Positions 22,905 to 30,290 of a DNA stretch of 31,752 bases are shown here, one piece after another. Where the stretch lies: the NCBI GenBank assembly GCA_905480065.1, contig CAJQOV010000085.1, positions 1 through 31,752 on the forward strand, read 5' to 3'. The stretch comes from an uncultured Gammaproteobacteria bacterium (GTDB lineage Bacteria; Pseudomonadota; Gammaproteobacteria; UBA9214). The number at the start of each line of letters is the position of its first letter. The first letter of the stretch is position 1. The notes beneath the pieces were generated by a model, which saw only the letters and a program-made list of their open reading frames with translations, was not told where the DNA came from and did not search any database. Both the position numbers and the translations under genes were made by a program.

Positions 22905-23020
22905 AAAAAACGAGTAGTACTCTGAAAATATGATGAAAATCAGGATTTCAACATAACAATAAAATATTGGTGCTTACTAAATACATTGATAATTAATTAT
23001 AATTATATGTTTTATAAACA
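22905..23020. other. AT-rich non-coding patch between plsC and gyrB
   Basis: Bases 22921-23020 contain only about 19 G or C in 100, against clearly GC-rich flanking genes. The patch includes the palindrome ATAATTAATTAT (22989-23000) and further TTATAA-rich runs. No gene with a start signal was found in it. It may be a remnant of foreign DNA, a protein-binding or bent-DNA element, or simply an unconstrained spacer between two converging operons. Confidence 0.6.
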
Positions 23021-23085
23021 ACAGGTTGAGTTGCCTCACCATGAGTGGCTTGATAGCAAGCAGAACACCAAACAGCGGCATCGCT

Positions 23086-23118
23086 TGATGCGCTGCGCCA
23101 GACTGGCGCGGCGCATCA
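23086..23118. other. Long stem-loop at the gyrB stop codon
   Basis: TGATGCGCTGCGCCA, a GAC loop and TGGCGCGGCGCATCA form a 15-base-pair stem, broken only by one position that is a G-U wobble in plus-strand RNA and an A-C mismatch in minus-strand RNA. One arm contains the gyrB stop codon. It lacks a U-run on either side, so it is not a standard Rho-independent terminator; it may protect the 3' end or act with Rho. The better pairing on the plus strand suggests it may serve transcripts arriving from plsC. Confidence 0.55.
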
Positions 23119-25524
23119 GATATCCAGGTTGGATGCGGACAGCGCGTTTTGTTCGATAAAGTCGCGGCGCGGCTCGACCTGATCCCCCATCAGGGTGGTG
23201 AAGATGTCATCCGAGCTGACCGCATCTTCGATCTGTACCTGGAGCAATCGACGTGTCTCGGGATCCAGCGTGGTTTCCCATAGCTGCTCCGGGTTCATTT
23301 CCCCCAGTCCCTTGTAGCGCTGGATGTGCTGGCCACGCTTGGCTTCATCCATCAACCAGCCAAGCGCATGCTTGAATGAGCTGACCGGCTCCCTGCGCTC
23401 ACCCCGTTCAACATAAGCGCCGGTACTTAGCAGCCCGTCCAGTTGCTGTCCGAGGGCAGCGATTTGCTGGTACTCGGCACTGGCAAAGAAATCCTCGCCA
23501 ATGGTCTGTTCCCTGGCAACGATACCGTGGGTCCACTTGCCAACACGAACGCCATTCAACTCGGCCAGCAGCTCATACTGATAGCGCTGACCGCTGCCAA
23601 GATCAGCATTAATGCGCTGGATCAACTCGGCAAACCAGTCGTTCAGCGCGCCATTGTCCCTGGCAGTCGTTGCATCTATGCGTGGCATGTAAATCATCTT
23701 TTCCAGTACCGCTGCATCATAGCGACGCGACAAGCGACGCAGCGTTGCCATCACCACCATGTAATCATTGGCGAGTCCCTCAAGGGCGGGCCCGCCCAAA
23801 GGCGGCGCGTCCGGATTAACATACAGCCGCGCCTCGTTGATCGCGGCCGACAGCAACATGGCATCCAGCGCGCTATCATCTTTAACATATTGTTCTTGCT
23901 TGCCTTTTTTCACTTTATAGAGGGGCGGCTGCGCAATATAGATATGCCCTCGCTCAATCAGCAGTGGCATTTGGCGATAGAAAAACGTCAGTAACAGGGT
24001 GCGGATATGCGATCCATCGACGTCCGCATCCGTCATGATAATAATGCGGTGATAGCGCAGTTTATCGATGTTGAATTCTTCGCGCCCGATGCCACAGCCC
24101 AGCGCAGTAATCAGCGTTCCGACCTCCGCAGAGGAAAGCATCTTGTCAAAGCGCGCCTTTTCAACGTTGAGAATTTTTCCCTTCAACGGCAGGATCGCCT
24201 GCGTGCGTCTATCACGCCCCTGCTTGGCGGAGCCACCTGCCGAATCACCCTCGACCAGAAACAGTTCCGACAAGGCAGGATCACGCTCCTGACAATCCGC
24301 CAGCTTGCCTGGCAGGCCCGCGATATCCAGCGCGCCCTTGCGCCGGGTCATCTCGCGCGCCTTGCGCGCCGCCTCGCGCGCGCGCGCCGCATCGATGATC
24401 TTGGAGGTGATCAGCTTGGCTTCCGGCGGATTCTCCAGCAGATAATCCTGAAACTTTTCGCTGACCATGGATTCGACGATGCCCTTGATCTCCGACGACA
24501 CCAGCTTGTCCTTGGTCTGGGAGGAAAATTTCGGGTCCGGCACTTTTACCGACAGCACCGCGGTAAGACCTTCGCGCGCATCGTCCCCGGTTGCGGAAAC
24601 CTTGGCTTTGCGCATCATGCCTTCTTTTTCCATGTACTGATTCAAGGTCCGGGTTAGCGCACCTCGAAACCCGGCCAGGTGTGTACCCCCATCCCGCTGC
24701 GGGATGTTATTGGTGAAACAAAAGATGTTTTCCTGGTAGGAATCATTCCATTGCATGGCCAGCTCGACACCCACGTCATCACGGTCCCCGGAAAAATAGA
24801 AAACGGTCGGATGCACCGGGGTTTTCTTTCGATTCAGGTGTTCTACAAAGGCACGAATACCACCCTGGTATTCGAAAATATCTTCCTTGTCGGTACGCTC
24901 GTCGAACAACCGGATCCTGACGCCGGAATTCAAAAATGAAAGCTCTCTCAGGCGCTTGGTGAGGATATCGTAGTGATATTCCGTGCCGGTAAAGATGGTT
25001 TTACTGGGTTTGAAACGGATCTCGGTGCCAGTACGGTCAGTATCACCCGTTTCGGCCAGGGGTGCCTGCGGAACACCCAGTCGATAATCCTGCGTATGTA
25101 TTTTTCCATTGCGATAGATCGTCAGACGCAGGGTTTCCGACAGGGCATTCACAACGGAAACACCGACACCGTGCAATCCACCAGACACCTTGTAGGAATT
25201 GTCATCAAACTTTCCGCCTGCATGCAGTACGGTCATGATCACTTCCGCTGCCGAGACGCCCTCTTCAGGGTGCAAATCGACCGGTACGCCGCGGCCATTA
25301 TCGGTAACCGTTACCGAGTCATCCGTGTGCAGGATTACGTTGATCTCACTGCAATGCCCGGCCAGCGCCTCGTCAATCGAGTTGTCGACCACCTCAAAAA
25401 CCATGTGGTGCAAGCCGGTTCCGTCATCGGTATCGCCGATATACATGCCCGGTCGCTTACGGACGGCATCCAGTCCTTTCAGCACCTTGATATTGGACGA
25501 GTCGTAGGTGTCTTTAGTGGCCAT
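23116..25524 (-). CDS. gyrB: DNA gyrase subunit B
   Basis: An 802-residue ATPase subunit of the type II topoisomerase that adds negative supercoils. The GHKL ATPase region shows VVDNSIDEALAG, DNGRGVPVD and GGLHGVGVSVVNALS; the transducer follows; the TOPRIM domain has LVEGDSAGGSAKQGRDR and the acidic MTDADVDGSHIRTLLL; the gammaproteobacterial insertion is present before the C-terminal GLGEMNPEQLWETTLDP. Two consecutive ATGs occur (25527 and 25524); AGAGGA lies three bases before the first and six before the second, so the second is the better start. It is the last gene of the dnaA-dnaN-recF-gyrB series, 26 bases after recF. Confidence 0.98.
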   Translation of the reverse strand: MATKDTYDSSNIKVLKGLDAVRKRPGMYIGDTDDGTGLHHMVFEVVDNSIDEALAGHCSEINVILHTDDSVTVTDNGRGVPVDLHPEEGVSAAEVIMTVLHAGGKFDDNSYKVSGGLHGVGVSVVNALSETLRLTIYRNGKIHTQDYRLGVPQAPLAETGDTDRTGTEIRFKPSKTIFTGTEYHYDILTKRLRELSFLNSGVRIRLFDERTDKEDIFEYQGGIRAFVEHLNRKKTPVHPTVFYFSGDRDDVGVELAMQWNDSYQENIFCFTNNIPQRDGGTHLAGFRGALTRTLNQYMEKEGMMRKAKVSATGDDAREGLTAVLSVKVPDPKFSSQTKDKLVSSEIKGIVESMVSEKFQDYLLENPPEAKLITSKIIDAARAREAARKAREMTRRKGALDIAGLPGKLADCQERDPALSELFLVEGDSAGGSAKQGRDRRTQAILPLKGKILNVEKARFDKMLSSAEVGTLITALGCGIGREEFNIDKLRYHRIIIMTDADVDGSHIRTLLLTFFYRQMPLLIERGHIYIAQPPLYKVKKGKQEQYVKDDSALDAMLLSAAINEARLYVNPDAPPLGGPALEGLANDYMVVMATLRRLSRRYDAAVLEKMIYMPRIDATTARDNGALNDWFAELIQRINADLGSGQRYQYELLAELNGVRVGKWTHGIVAREQTIGEDFFASAEYQQIAALGQQLDGLLSTGAYVERGERREPVSSFKHALGWLMDEAKRGQHIQRYKGLGEMNPEQLWETTLDPETRRLLQVQIEDAVSSDDIFTTLMGDQVEPRRDFIEQNALSASNLDI

Positions 25525-25550
25525 CATGGCTCCTCTGGGTCAACGCGGCA

Positions 25551-26684
25551 TTATAACACTTCATGTACCGTGCCGTGTTCCACGTGAAACGCTCGAAACT
25601 CGCCCCAGTCTGCAGGATCTACGCTATCCCCGGCGATCTGCGTGACAAACACCTGCACGCCCAATTCTTGCAACGCTTGCAATACCCGTCGTTGCGCAAG
25701 GACATCGAGCTCGCTGGATAAGTCATCCAGTAAAAACGCTCCCAGCGGGGTACGTCGCGAGTGCTGCAAACGGACTTGTGCCAGCAGGAAAGCCACCAGC
25801 AGGGTCTTCTGCTGGCCCCTGGAACAATGCCCGGATACCTCGTGATTATTGGCCTGAAGCTGAAAATCCGATCGATGTACACCATACTGGGTAGATGCCT
25901 GCGCACGGTCTTTTTCCAGGTTCGCCGCAAGCGCCTCTGACAGGGTTATGCTGGCAGGCCAACCCGATTGGTAACGCAGCCTGACCTCCATTCCTGGCAA
26001 CAAGGCGACCAATTCAGTACTGAGCAGCACTGAAAGCTCTTCCAGGTACTCTCGTCGCAGGCGATCAATGCCGACGGCCGCATCCAGCAACTCCTCATCC
26101 CAGATTCTGATGAGCCTGGTTGCACTCTGAGTACGCAAGGCGGCATTGCGCTGGCGCAGGGCACGGGAATAGCGTTGCCATAACTCCCGGTAACTGTGTT
26201 CCACGTGAAACAAGGCCCAGTCGAGGGTCTGACGACGAAAGCGTGGGCCTCCATTGAATATGCTGGTGGTGTCGGCGCTGAGAATCTGTACGGGGAAATT
26301 ACCCGCCAGATCGGAAAGCCTGCGCACCGGCTCGCTATTGAAATGCACTGTTAACCCGGTACCGGATCGCTCAATACCCAGGGGGAGCAACTTTCCACCT
26401 TGCGCAACAATCTGACCAACCAGTTGATAGGCAGACTGCCCATATCGTATCGGTTGATCTGCATGGTGGGTACGAAAGGAACGTACCCGGCCCAGGCAAT
26501 AAATCGCCTCTAGCAGGCTGGTCTTCCCCGAACCGTTTTCTCCATGAACGAGATTCAGCCCGTTGCAGAAGGAAAGTGAGGCAGACTCAATATTGCGGAA
26601 ATCGCGGACCGTCAGGGAATGCAGACCACGCTCTGGTTTTTCCACTGCGTCCAGGTGTGCGACTTGCCCGTTCGTACCGCTCAA
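25551..26684 (-). CDS. recF: DNA replication/repair protein RecF
   Basis: A 377-residue SMC-like ATPase that helps load RecA at single-strand gaps. Walker A is GENGSGKT (48-55), preceded by LTVRDFRNIESASLSF; the signature HCSRGQQKTLLVAFLLAQ and Walker B FLLDDLSSELD lie in the C-terminal half. The frame opens with TTG at 26684 and has about 20 residues ahead of the usual RecF beginning; an in-frame GTG at 26645 would give a length closer to relatives. Neither has a good ribosome binding site, so the start is uncertain. Gap to dnaN is 23 bases, suggesting one transcript. Confidence 0.95.
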   Translation of the reverse strand: MSGTNGQVAHLDAVEKPERGLHSLTVRDFRNIESASLSFCNGLNLVHGENGSGKTSLLEAIYCLGRVRSFRTHHADQPIRYGQSAYQLVGQIVAQGGKLLPLGIERSGTGLTVHFNSEPVRRLSDLAGNFPVQILSADTTSIFNGGPRFRRQTLDWALFHVEHSYRELWQRYSRALRQRNAALRTQSATRLIRIWDEELLDAAVGIDRLRREYLEELSVLLSTELVALLPGMEVRLRYQSGWPASITLSEALAANLEKDRAQASTQYGVHRSDFQLQANNHEVSGHCSRGQQKTLLVAFLLAQVRLQHSRRTPLGAFLLDDLSSELDVLAQRRVLQALQELGVQVFVTQIAGDSVDPADWGEFRAFHVEHGTVHEVL

Positions 26685-26707
26685 GATGGATTCCGTGGTG
26701 CGCTTTG

Positions 26708-27808
26708 CTACAGCCGCATCGGCATTACAACGTAACGACAGGCCTCGGCACCCGGTTGCTGTATTAGCGCACTGCTGTTTGCATCGTTCAGAAAAATGAC
26801 AACCTCCGGATAACTGAGCACATTCAGCACATCCAGCAGGTATGTCACATTGAAGCCTACCACCAGATTTTCATCGTCATAGCGGGCATCAATTTCCTCA
26901 ACCGCCTCCTCTTGCTCTGGGTTATGTGCTTGTATTTTAATAATATTTTTAGATACTTCGAGTCTGATGCCACGATATTTCTCGTTGGAAAGGATCGAGG
27001 TTCTGGTCAGTGCCTGACGCAATAATTCCCGATCAACGACCAGTTGCTTGTCGACATTTTTCGGGATGACCCGCTGGTAATCCGGAAAGCGGCCATCGAT
27101 CAATTTCGAAGTGAAACGTAATTCTTCCGTTGTAATCCGGATATGGTTCGAACCGATCTCGACTTGCACTGTGCTGTCTGAATCTTCCAGCAGACGCTGT
27201 AATTCCTGCACCCCCTTGCGCGGCACGATTACCTGCTGTTCACCCGCATCACCGGTGTCTGCAGAGATCTGGCACATGGCAAGGCGATGCCCGTCGGTTG
27301 CCACCGCACGCAAGATTCCAGCAGCCGGTTCCAGCATCAGTCCGTTCAGGTAATAACGCACGTCCTGCTGCGCCATCGCAAAACTGGTTCGCTCAATCAG
27401 CTGTAATAACTCGTTTTGCGGCAACGAAATCTTGTGCGCACTTTTGAGCTTGTCGATGACCGGAAACTCACTGGCCGGCAGGGTTGACAGGGTGAATCGG
27501 CTTTTCCCGGACTTTATCAGCGCCCGGTCGTTCTTTACGGAAATATCCAGTTCCGCTTCATCCGGCAGGGTTCGACAGATATCCAGCAACTTGCGCGCCG
27601 GCAATGTGATATCGCCAGGCTCGGTAACCGCAACCGTTACTTGTGCCTGGAGTTCAACTTCCAGGTCCGTTGCAGTAAGTTTCACCTGTTTTTTTGCTGC
27701 ATTCACCAACACATTACCCAGGACCGGCAAGGTCTGGCGACGCTCTACAACACCGATCACTTGCTGGAGTGGTTTTAGGAATGCTTCACGCTGAATTTTG
27801 AATTTCAT
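26708..27808 (-). CDS. dnaN: DNA polymerase III beta subunit (sliding clamp)
   Basis: A 366-residue protein, exactly the usual length, forming the dimeric ring that tethers DNA polymerases. It begins MKFKIQREAFLKPLQQVIGV and ends with the conserved YVVMPMRL, part of the hydrophobic pocket that binds clamp-binding motifs; FTLSTLPASEFP, ATDGHRLA and VPRKGVQEL are further family landmarks. Its start codon lies inside the AT-rich tract of the putative origin, so initiation of replication and dnaN transcription share the same DNA. Confidence 0.98.
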   Translation of the reverse strand: MKFKIQREAFLKPLQQVIGVVERRQTLPVLGNVLVNAAKKQVKLTATDLEVELQAQVTVAVTEPGDITLPARKLLDICRTLPDEAELDISVKNDRALIKSGKSRFTLSTLPASEFPVIDKLKSAHKISLPQNELLQLIERTSFAMAQQDVRYYLNGLMLEPAAGILRAVATDGHRLAMCQISADTGDAGEQQVIVPRKGVQELQRLLEDSDSTVQVEIGSNHIRITTEELRFTSKLIDGRFPDYQRVIPKNVDKQLVVDRELLRQALTRTSILSNEKYRGIRLEVSKNIIKIQAHNPEQEEAVEEIDARYDDENLVVGFNVTYLLDVLNVLSYPEVVIFLNDANSSALIQQPGAEACRYVVMPMRL

Positions 27809-27836
27809 ATTTAAATATCTTTTAAGTTAATTTCTC

Positions 27837-27851
27837 TTACTGTTACTACTA
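27837..27851 (-). promoter_or_regulatory. DnaA-trio-like repeat
   Basis: On the minus strand five triplets read TAG TAG TAA CAG TAA, beginning 14 bases after the DnaA box at 27874-27866. In the basal unwinding model, a DnaA filament extends from the box along such triplets into single-stranded DNA. The next 30 bases toward dnaN are almost all A and T. Confidence 0.6.
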
Positions 27852-27865
27852 AGCAAGCACAGTTT

Positions 27866-27874
27866 GGTGGATAA
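27866..27874 (-). promoter_or_regulatory. DnaA box (one mismatch), trio-proximal
   Basis: TTATCCACC on the minus strand differs from the consensus TTATCCACA only at the last base. It points toward the trio repeat and the AT-rich tract, as the anchoring box of an unwinding element should. Confidence 0.65.
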
Positions 27875-27954
27875 ACAGTTTTTATCTATACAGGACGGAT
27901 GGTTAGTGAAAGTATAACCAGCTGTCCAGAGGCCCTGATACGCTGTGGAGGGGT

Positions 27955-27963
27955 TGTGGATAA
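27955..27963 (-). promoter_or_regulatory. DnaA box (perfect)
   Basis: TGTGGATAA on the plus strand is a perfect TTATCCACA on the minus strand, same orientation as the trio-proximal box. A weaker copy, TTGGGATAA, follows at 27965-27973. Confidence 0.85.
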
Positions 27964-27989
27964 CTTGGGATAAATATCCTCAATTCAGG

Positions 27990-27998
27990 TTATCCACA
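27990..27998 (+). promoter_or_regulatory. DnaA box (perfect)
   Basis: Perfect TTATCCACA on the plus strand, facing the box at 27955-27963 and two bases from the next box. Confidence 0.85.
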
Positions 27999-28000
27999 GC

Positions 28001-28009
28001 TTATCCAGA
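28001..28009 (+). promoter_or_regulatory. DnaA box (one mismatch)
   Basis: TTATCCAGA, one change from consensus, in tandem with the perfect box at 27990-27998 (11-base repeat period, about one helical turn). It directly abuts the dnaA stop codon. Confidence 0.65.
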
Positions 28010-29353
28010 TCATGTTGTCAGAGTTCTCAACAGGTTGTTGTAATCCTCCTTGATACGGAAGTCGGCATCGCGCAATTCCCTTACCTTGCGACAGGCATGC
28101 AGTACCGTGGTGTGGTCACGTCCGCCGAATGCCTCGCCGATTTCCGGCAGGCTGTGCGAGGTCAATTCCTTGGACAGGGCCATGGCAATCTGGCGCGGCC
28201 GTGTAATCGTCCTGCTGCGGCGTGCCGATGACAGATCAGACAGACGGATCTTGTAGTAGTCCACCACGACTTTCTGGATATTGCTGATGGTGACCAGCTT
28301 ATCCTGCAGAGCAAGCAGATCGCGCAAGGCTTCCCGGGTCAGGTCTATGGTAATCGGGCTACCGGTAAAGCGAGCACTGGCAACAACCCGTCGCAATGCC
28401 CCTTCCAGTTCACGGATATTCGACTGTATGCGTTTCGCGATGAAAAATGCCACTTCGGATGGCAGATCGATATTACTTTGCGCCGCCTTGCTCAGTAAAA
28501 TGGCTACGCGGGTTTCCAGTTCGGCAGGCTCGATAGCGGCGGTCAATCCCCAGCCAAAACGTGACTTGAGCCGGTCTTCCAGGCCATCAACCTCCTTGGG
28601 ATAACGGTCACAAGTCAGAATTACCTGCTGCTGCCCTTCTAGTAAAGCATTGAATGTGTGAAAGAATTCTTCCTGCGAACGCTCTTTCTTGGCGAAAAAC
28701 TGGATGTCATCGATGAGCAGCGCGTCGACCGTTCGGTAGTAGCGCTTGAATTCATTGATTGCGTTGTGCTGCAGTGCCCGCACCATGTCTGCGACAAAGC
28801 GCTCCGAGTGCAGATACACCACGCGTGCGCCGGGCCGGTTGTTGACGATCATATTGCCAACCGCCTGCATGAGATGGGTCTTGCCCAGGCCTACCCCGCC
28901 GTAAATGAACAGCGGATTGTACGCGCTACCGGGATTCTCACCGACCTGCATCGACGCCGCGCGCGCCAGCTGGTTGGATTTGCCACTAACGAAGGTTTCA
29001 AAGGTGAAATCCGGGTTCAGATTGGATTTGTGCTGTACTGCAGCCACGGGTGCAACTTTATGCTCGATACCAGGCGCGGCGGCTGGCATGTCGGGGACAG
29101 GTAATTTCTTGCTGCTGCCGATATCGAGTTGTAAGCGGGTATCGCTGTGTGGACCGATCTCGTGCAATGCCTGTGAGATGGTGTCGAAATGATGTTTTCT
29201 TACCCAGTCCAGCACAAATTGGTTGGGCGCCAGCAGGCGCAGGTTTTCACCGCTTTCGATGGCATGCAACGGACGTATCCAGGTGTTGAACTGTTGCTCC
29301 GGCAACTCATGTTCCAGCCGAACCAGGCATTTCTGCCAGAGAGTGGCTTCCAC
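28010..29353 (-). CDS. dnaA: Chromosomal replication initiator DnaA
   Basis: A 447-residue AAA+ initiator starting at GTG with AAGGGGG upstream. Domain I begins LWQKCLVRLEHELPEQQFNTWI; a short linker (about 82-112) is rich in Ala/Pro/Val; the AAA+ domain has Walker A GGVGLGKTH (152-160), Walker B LLIDDIQFF and the arginine-finger region NIRELEGALRR; domain IV carries the DNA-binding signature AFGGRDHTTVLHACRKV. It melts oriC and loads DnaB. DnaA boxes on both sides (27.9 kb cluster and one at 29417) indicate that it binds next to its own gene and probably controls its own expression. Confidence 0.98.
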   Translation of the reverse strand: MEATLWQKCLVRLEHELPEQQFNTWIRPLHAIESGENLRLLAPNQFVLDWVRKHHFDTISQALHEIGPHSDTRLQLDIGSSKKLPVPDMPAAAPGIEHKVAPVAAVQHKSNLNPDFTFETFVSGKSNQLARAASMQVGENPGSAYNPLFIYGGVGLGKTHLMQAVGNMIVNNRPGARVVYLHSERFVADMVRALQHNAINEFKRYYRTVDALLIDDIQFFAKKERSQEEFFHTFNALLEGQQQVILTCDRYPKEVDGLEDRLKSRFGWGLTAAIEPAELETRVAILLSKAAQSNIDLPSEVAFFIAKRIQSNIRELEGALRRVVASARFTGSPITIDLTREALRDLLALQDKLVTISNIQKVVVDYYKIRLSDLSSARRSRTITRPRQIAMALSKELTSHSLPEIGEAFGGRDHTTVLHACRKVRELRDADFRIKEDYNNLLRTLTT

Positions 29354-29396
29354 TGTTCCCCCTTGTCGTTATCACCGGTTAGCGCAGGTCGGGGAG

Positions 29397-29425
29397 TCTA
29401 TACCTGCGCAAAAAAGTTATCCACA
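29397..29425 (-). promoter_or_regulatory. Possible dnaA promoter overlapped by a DnaA box
   Basis: On the minus strand TATAGA (29402-29397) lies 17 bases downstream of TGTGGA (29425-29420). The -10 is reasonable, the -35 poor. The -35 lies within the perfect DnaA box at 29417-29425, so bound DnaA would occlude the promoter, matching the known autorepression of dnaA. Confidence 0.4.
29417..29425 (+). promoter_or_regulatory. DnaA box (perfect) between dnaA and rpmH
   Basis: Perfect TTATCCACA, the only box seen in the 196-base gap between the divergent dnaA and rpmH genes. A single box suits autoregulation of dnaA better than origin function. Confidence 0.8.
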
Positions 29426-29457
29426 CCCCATCGGTAAGCTGTTGAGACGGTTAGCAG

Positions 29458-29487
29458 TTGACATTACATCCCGGGTAACAGTAACCT
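29458..29487 (+). promoter_or_regulatory. Possible rpmH-rnpA-yidD-yidC promoter
   Basis: Perfect TTGACA (29458-29463) followed after 18 bases by TAACCT (29482-29487), a 3-of-6 match to the -10. It lies about 60 bases upstream of rpmH and points the right way. Confidence 0.45.
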
Positions 29488-29549
29488 TTGCGCCCTTTCA
29501 CGCCCGGCGGCGCGTGATATTGCAACCCTTACTCAAGACGTGACGTGCC

Positions 29550-29684
29550 ATGAAAAGAACATTTCAGCCCAGTAATCTGAAGCGCAAGCGGACACACGGT
29601 TTTCGCGCCCGCATGAGTACCAAGAATGGCCGCCGTATTATCAATGCCCGCCGTGCCAAGGGGCGCGCACGTTTGTCCGTGTGA
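29550..29684 (+). CDS. rpmH: 50S ribosomal protein L34
   Basis: A 44-residue, extremely basic ribosomal protein that begins MKRTFQPSNLKRKRTHGFRA, the universal L34 opening, and ends RAKGRARLSV. Length is that of the family (44-46). It is the first plus-strand gene right of dnaA and precedes rnpA, the invariant bacterial order. No strong ribosome binding site is visible before the ATG. Confidence 0.98.
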   Translation: MKRTFQPSNLKRKRTHGFRARMSTKNGRRIINARRAKGRARLSV

Positions 29685-29694
29685 CCCGATTGAC

Positions 29695-30072
29695 TTGCGC
29701 CGCGGAACACAGCATTTTCCTGTCCGGGCAAGACTGACCAGACCGGCCGAATTCCAGCGCGTTTTCAAGCATTGCCAGTACCGACTGAGTAATCGCTGGA
29801 TTACCCTGCTGGCGATACCCAATGACGTGCAATTTCCGCGGCTGGGGCTGGCGATCTCACGCAAGGTTGCGCGAACCGCTGTTGCCCGTAACCGCGTCAA
29901 GCGGGTGAGTCGGGAGAGTTTCCGGCTCCGGCAGAGTGAACTGGGCGCACTGGACGTGGTGATTCTCGGACGAAATGGTGTTGCCAGTCAGTCCTTACGG
30001 ACGCTGGGCAGCGCAATGGACAAGCTCTGGACACAATTGATCGCAACATGCGCTGGCTCATCATCCAATTAA
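29695..30072 (+). CDS. rnpA: Ribonuclease P protein component
   Basis: A 125-residue basic protein that assists the RNase P RNA in cutting tRNA 5' leaders. Landmarks are LTRPAEFQRVFKH near the start, RLGLAISRKVARTAVARNRVKR with the RNR motif at 65-70, and DVVILGRNGV. The open frame extends back into rpmH, but the TTG at 29695, 10 bases after the rpmH stop, gives the standard length (E. coli 119). TTG and GTG starts are common for rnpA. Its end overlaps the yidD start by 25 bases. Confidence 0.95.
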   Translation: MRRGTQHFPVRARLTRPAEFQRVFKHCQYRLSNRWITLLAIPNDVQFPRLGLAISRKVARTAVARNRVKRVSRESFRLRQSELGALDVVILGRNGVASQSLRTLGSAMDKLWTQLIATCAGSSSN

Positions 30073-30290
30073 TCCGTGGCTATCAGTATCTGCTCAGTCC
30101 CTGGCTGGGCAACCACTGTCGTTTCTATCCCAGCTGTTCCGCTTATGCCATTACTGCGCTAGAACGCCACGGCGCCATGCGCGGGAGTTGGCTTGCTGCG
30201 TTGCGCCTGTTGCGCTGTCACCCCTGGAGTGCCGGTGGCATTGACCAGGTACCGGAACACAAACACGAACACGGACACAGTCATGGATAA
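30048..30290 (+). CDS. yidD: Membrane protein insertion efficiency factor YidD
   Basis: An 80-residue inner-membrane-associated protein that helps YidC/Sec insert proteins. It has the family core: amphipathic IQLIRGYQYLLSPWLG, CRFYPSCSAYAITALERHG (24-42) and LRLLRCHPWSAGGIDQVP. Unusual is the C-terminal tail HKHEHGHSHG, where histidines occupy every second position (71, 73, 75, 77, 79). The gene overlaps rnpA by 25 bases and yidC by 8 bases, so the three are translationally linked. Confidence 0.95.
   Translation: MRWLIIQLIRGYQYLLSPWLGNHCRFYPSCSAYAITALERHGAMRGSWLAALRLLRCHPWSAGGIDQVPEHKHEHGHSHG

Larger units (their letters stand above)
27803..28009. other. Probable replication origin (oriC) between dnaA and dnaN
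   Basis: The 201-base gap has two perfect 9-base DnaA boxes, two one-mismatch boxes, a DnaA-trio-like repeat and an AT-rich tract, all in the order box - short spacer - trios - AT-rich DNA when read toward dnaN. This is the basal unwinding arrangement described in Bacillus subtilis and proposed to be widespread. Gene directions change around here (dnaA, dnaN, recF, gyrB leftward; rpmH, rnpA, yidD, yidC rightward). A role as origin is inferred, not shown. Confidence 0.7.
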
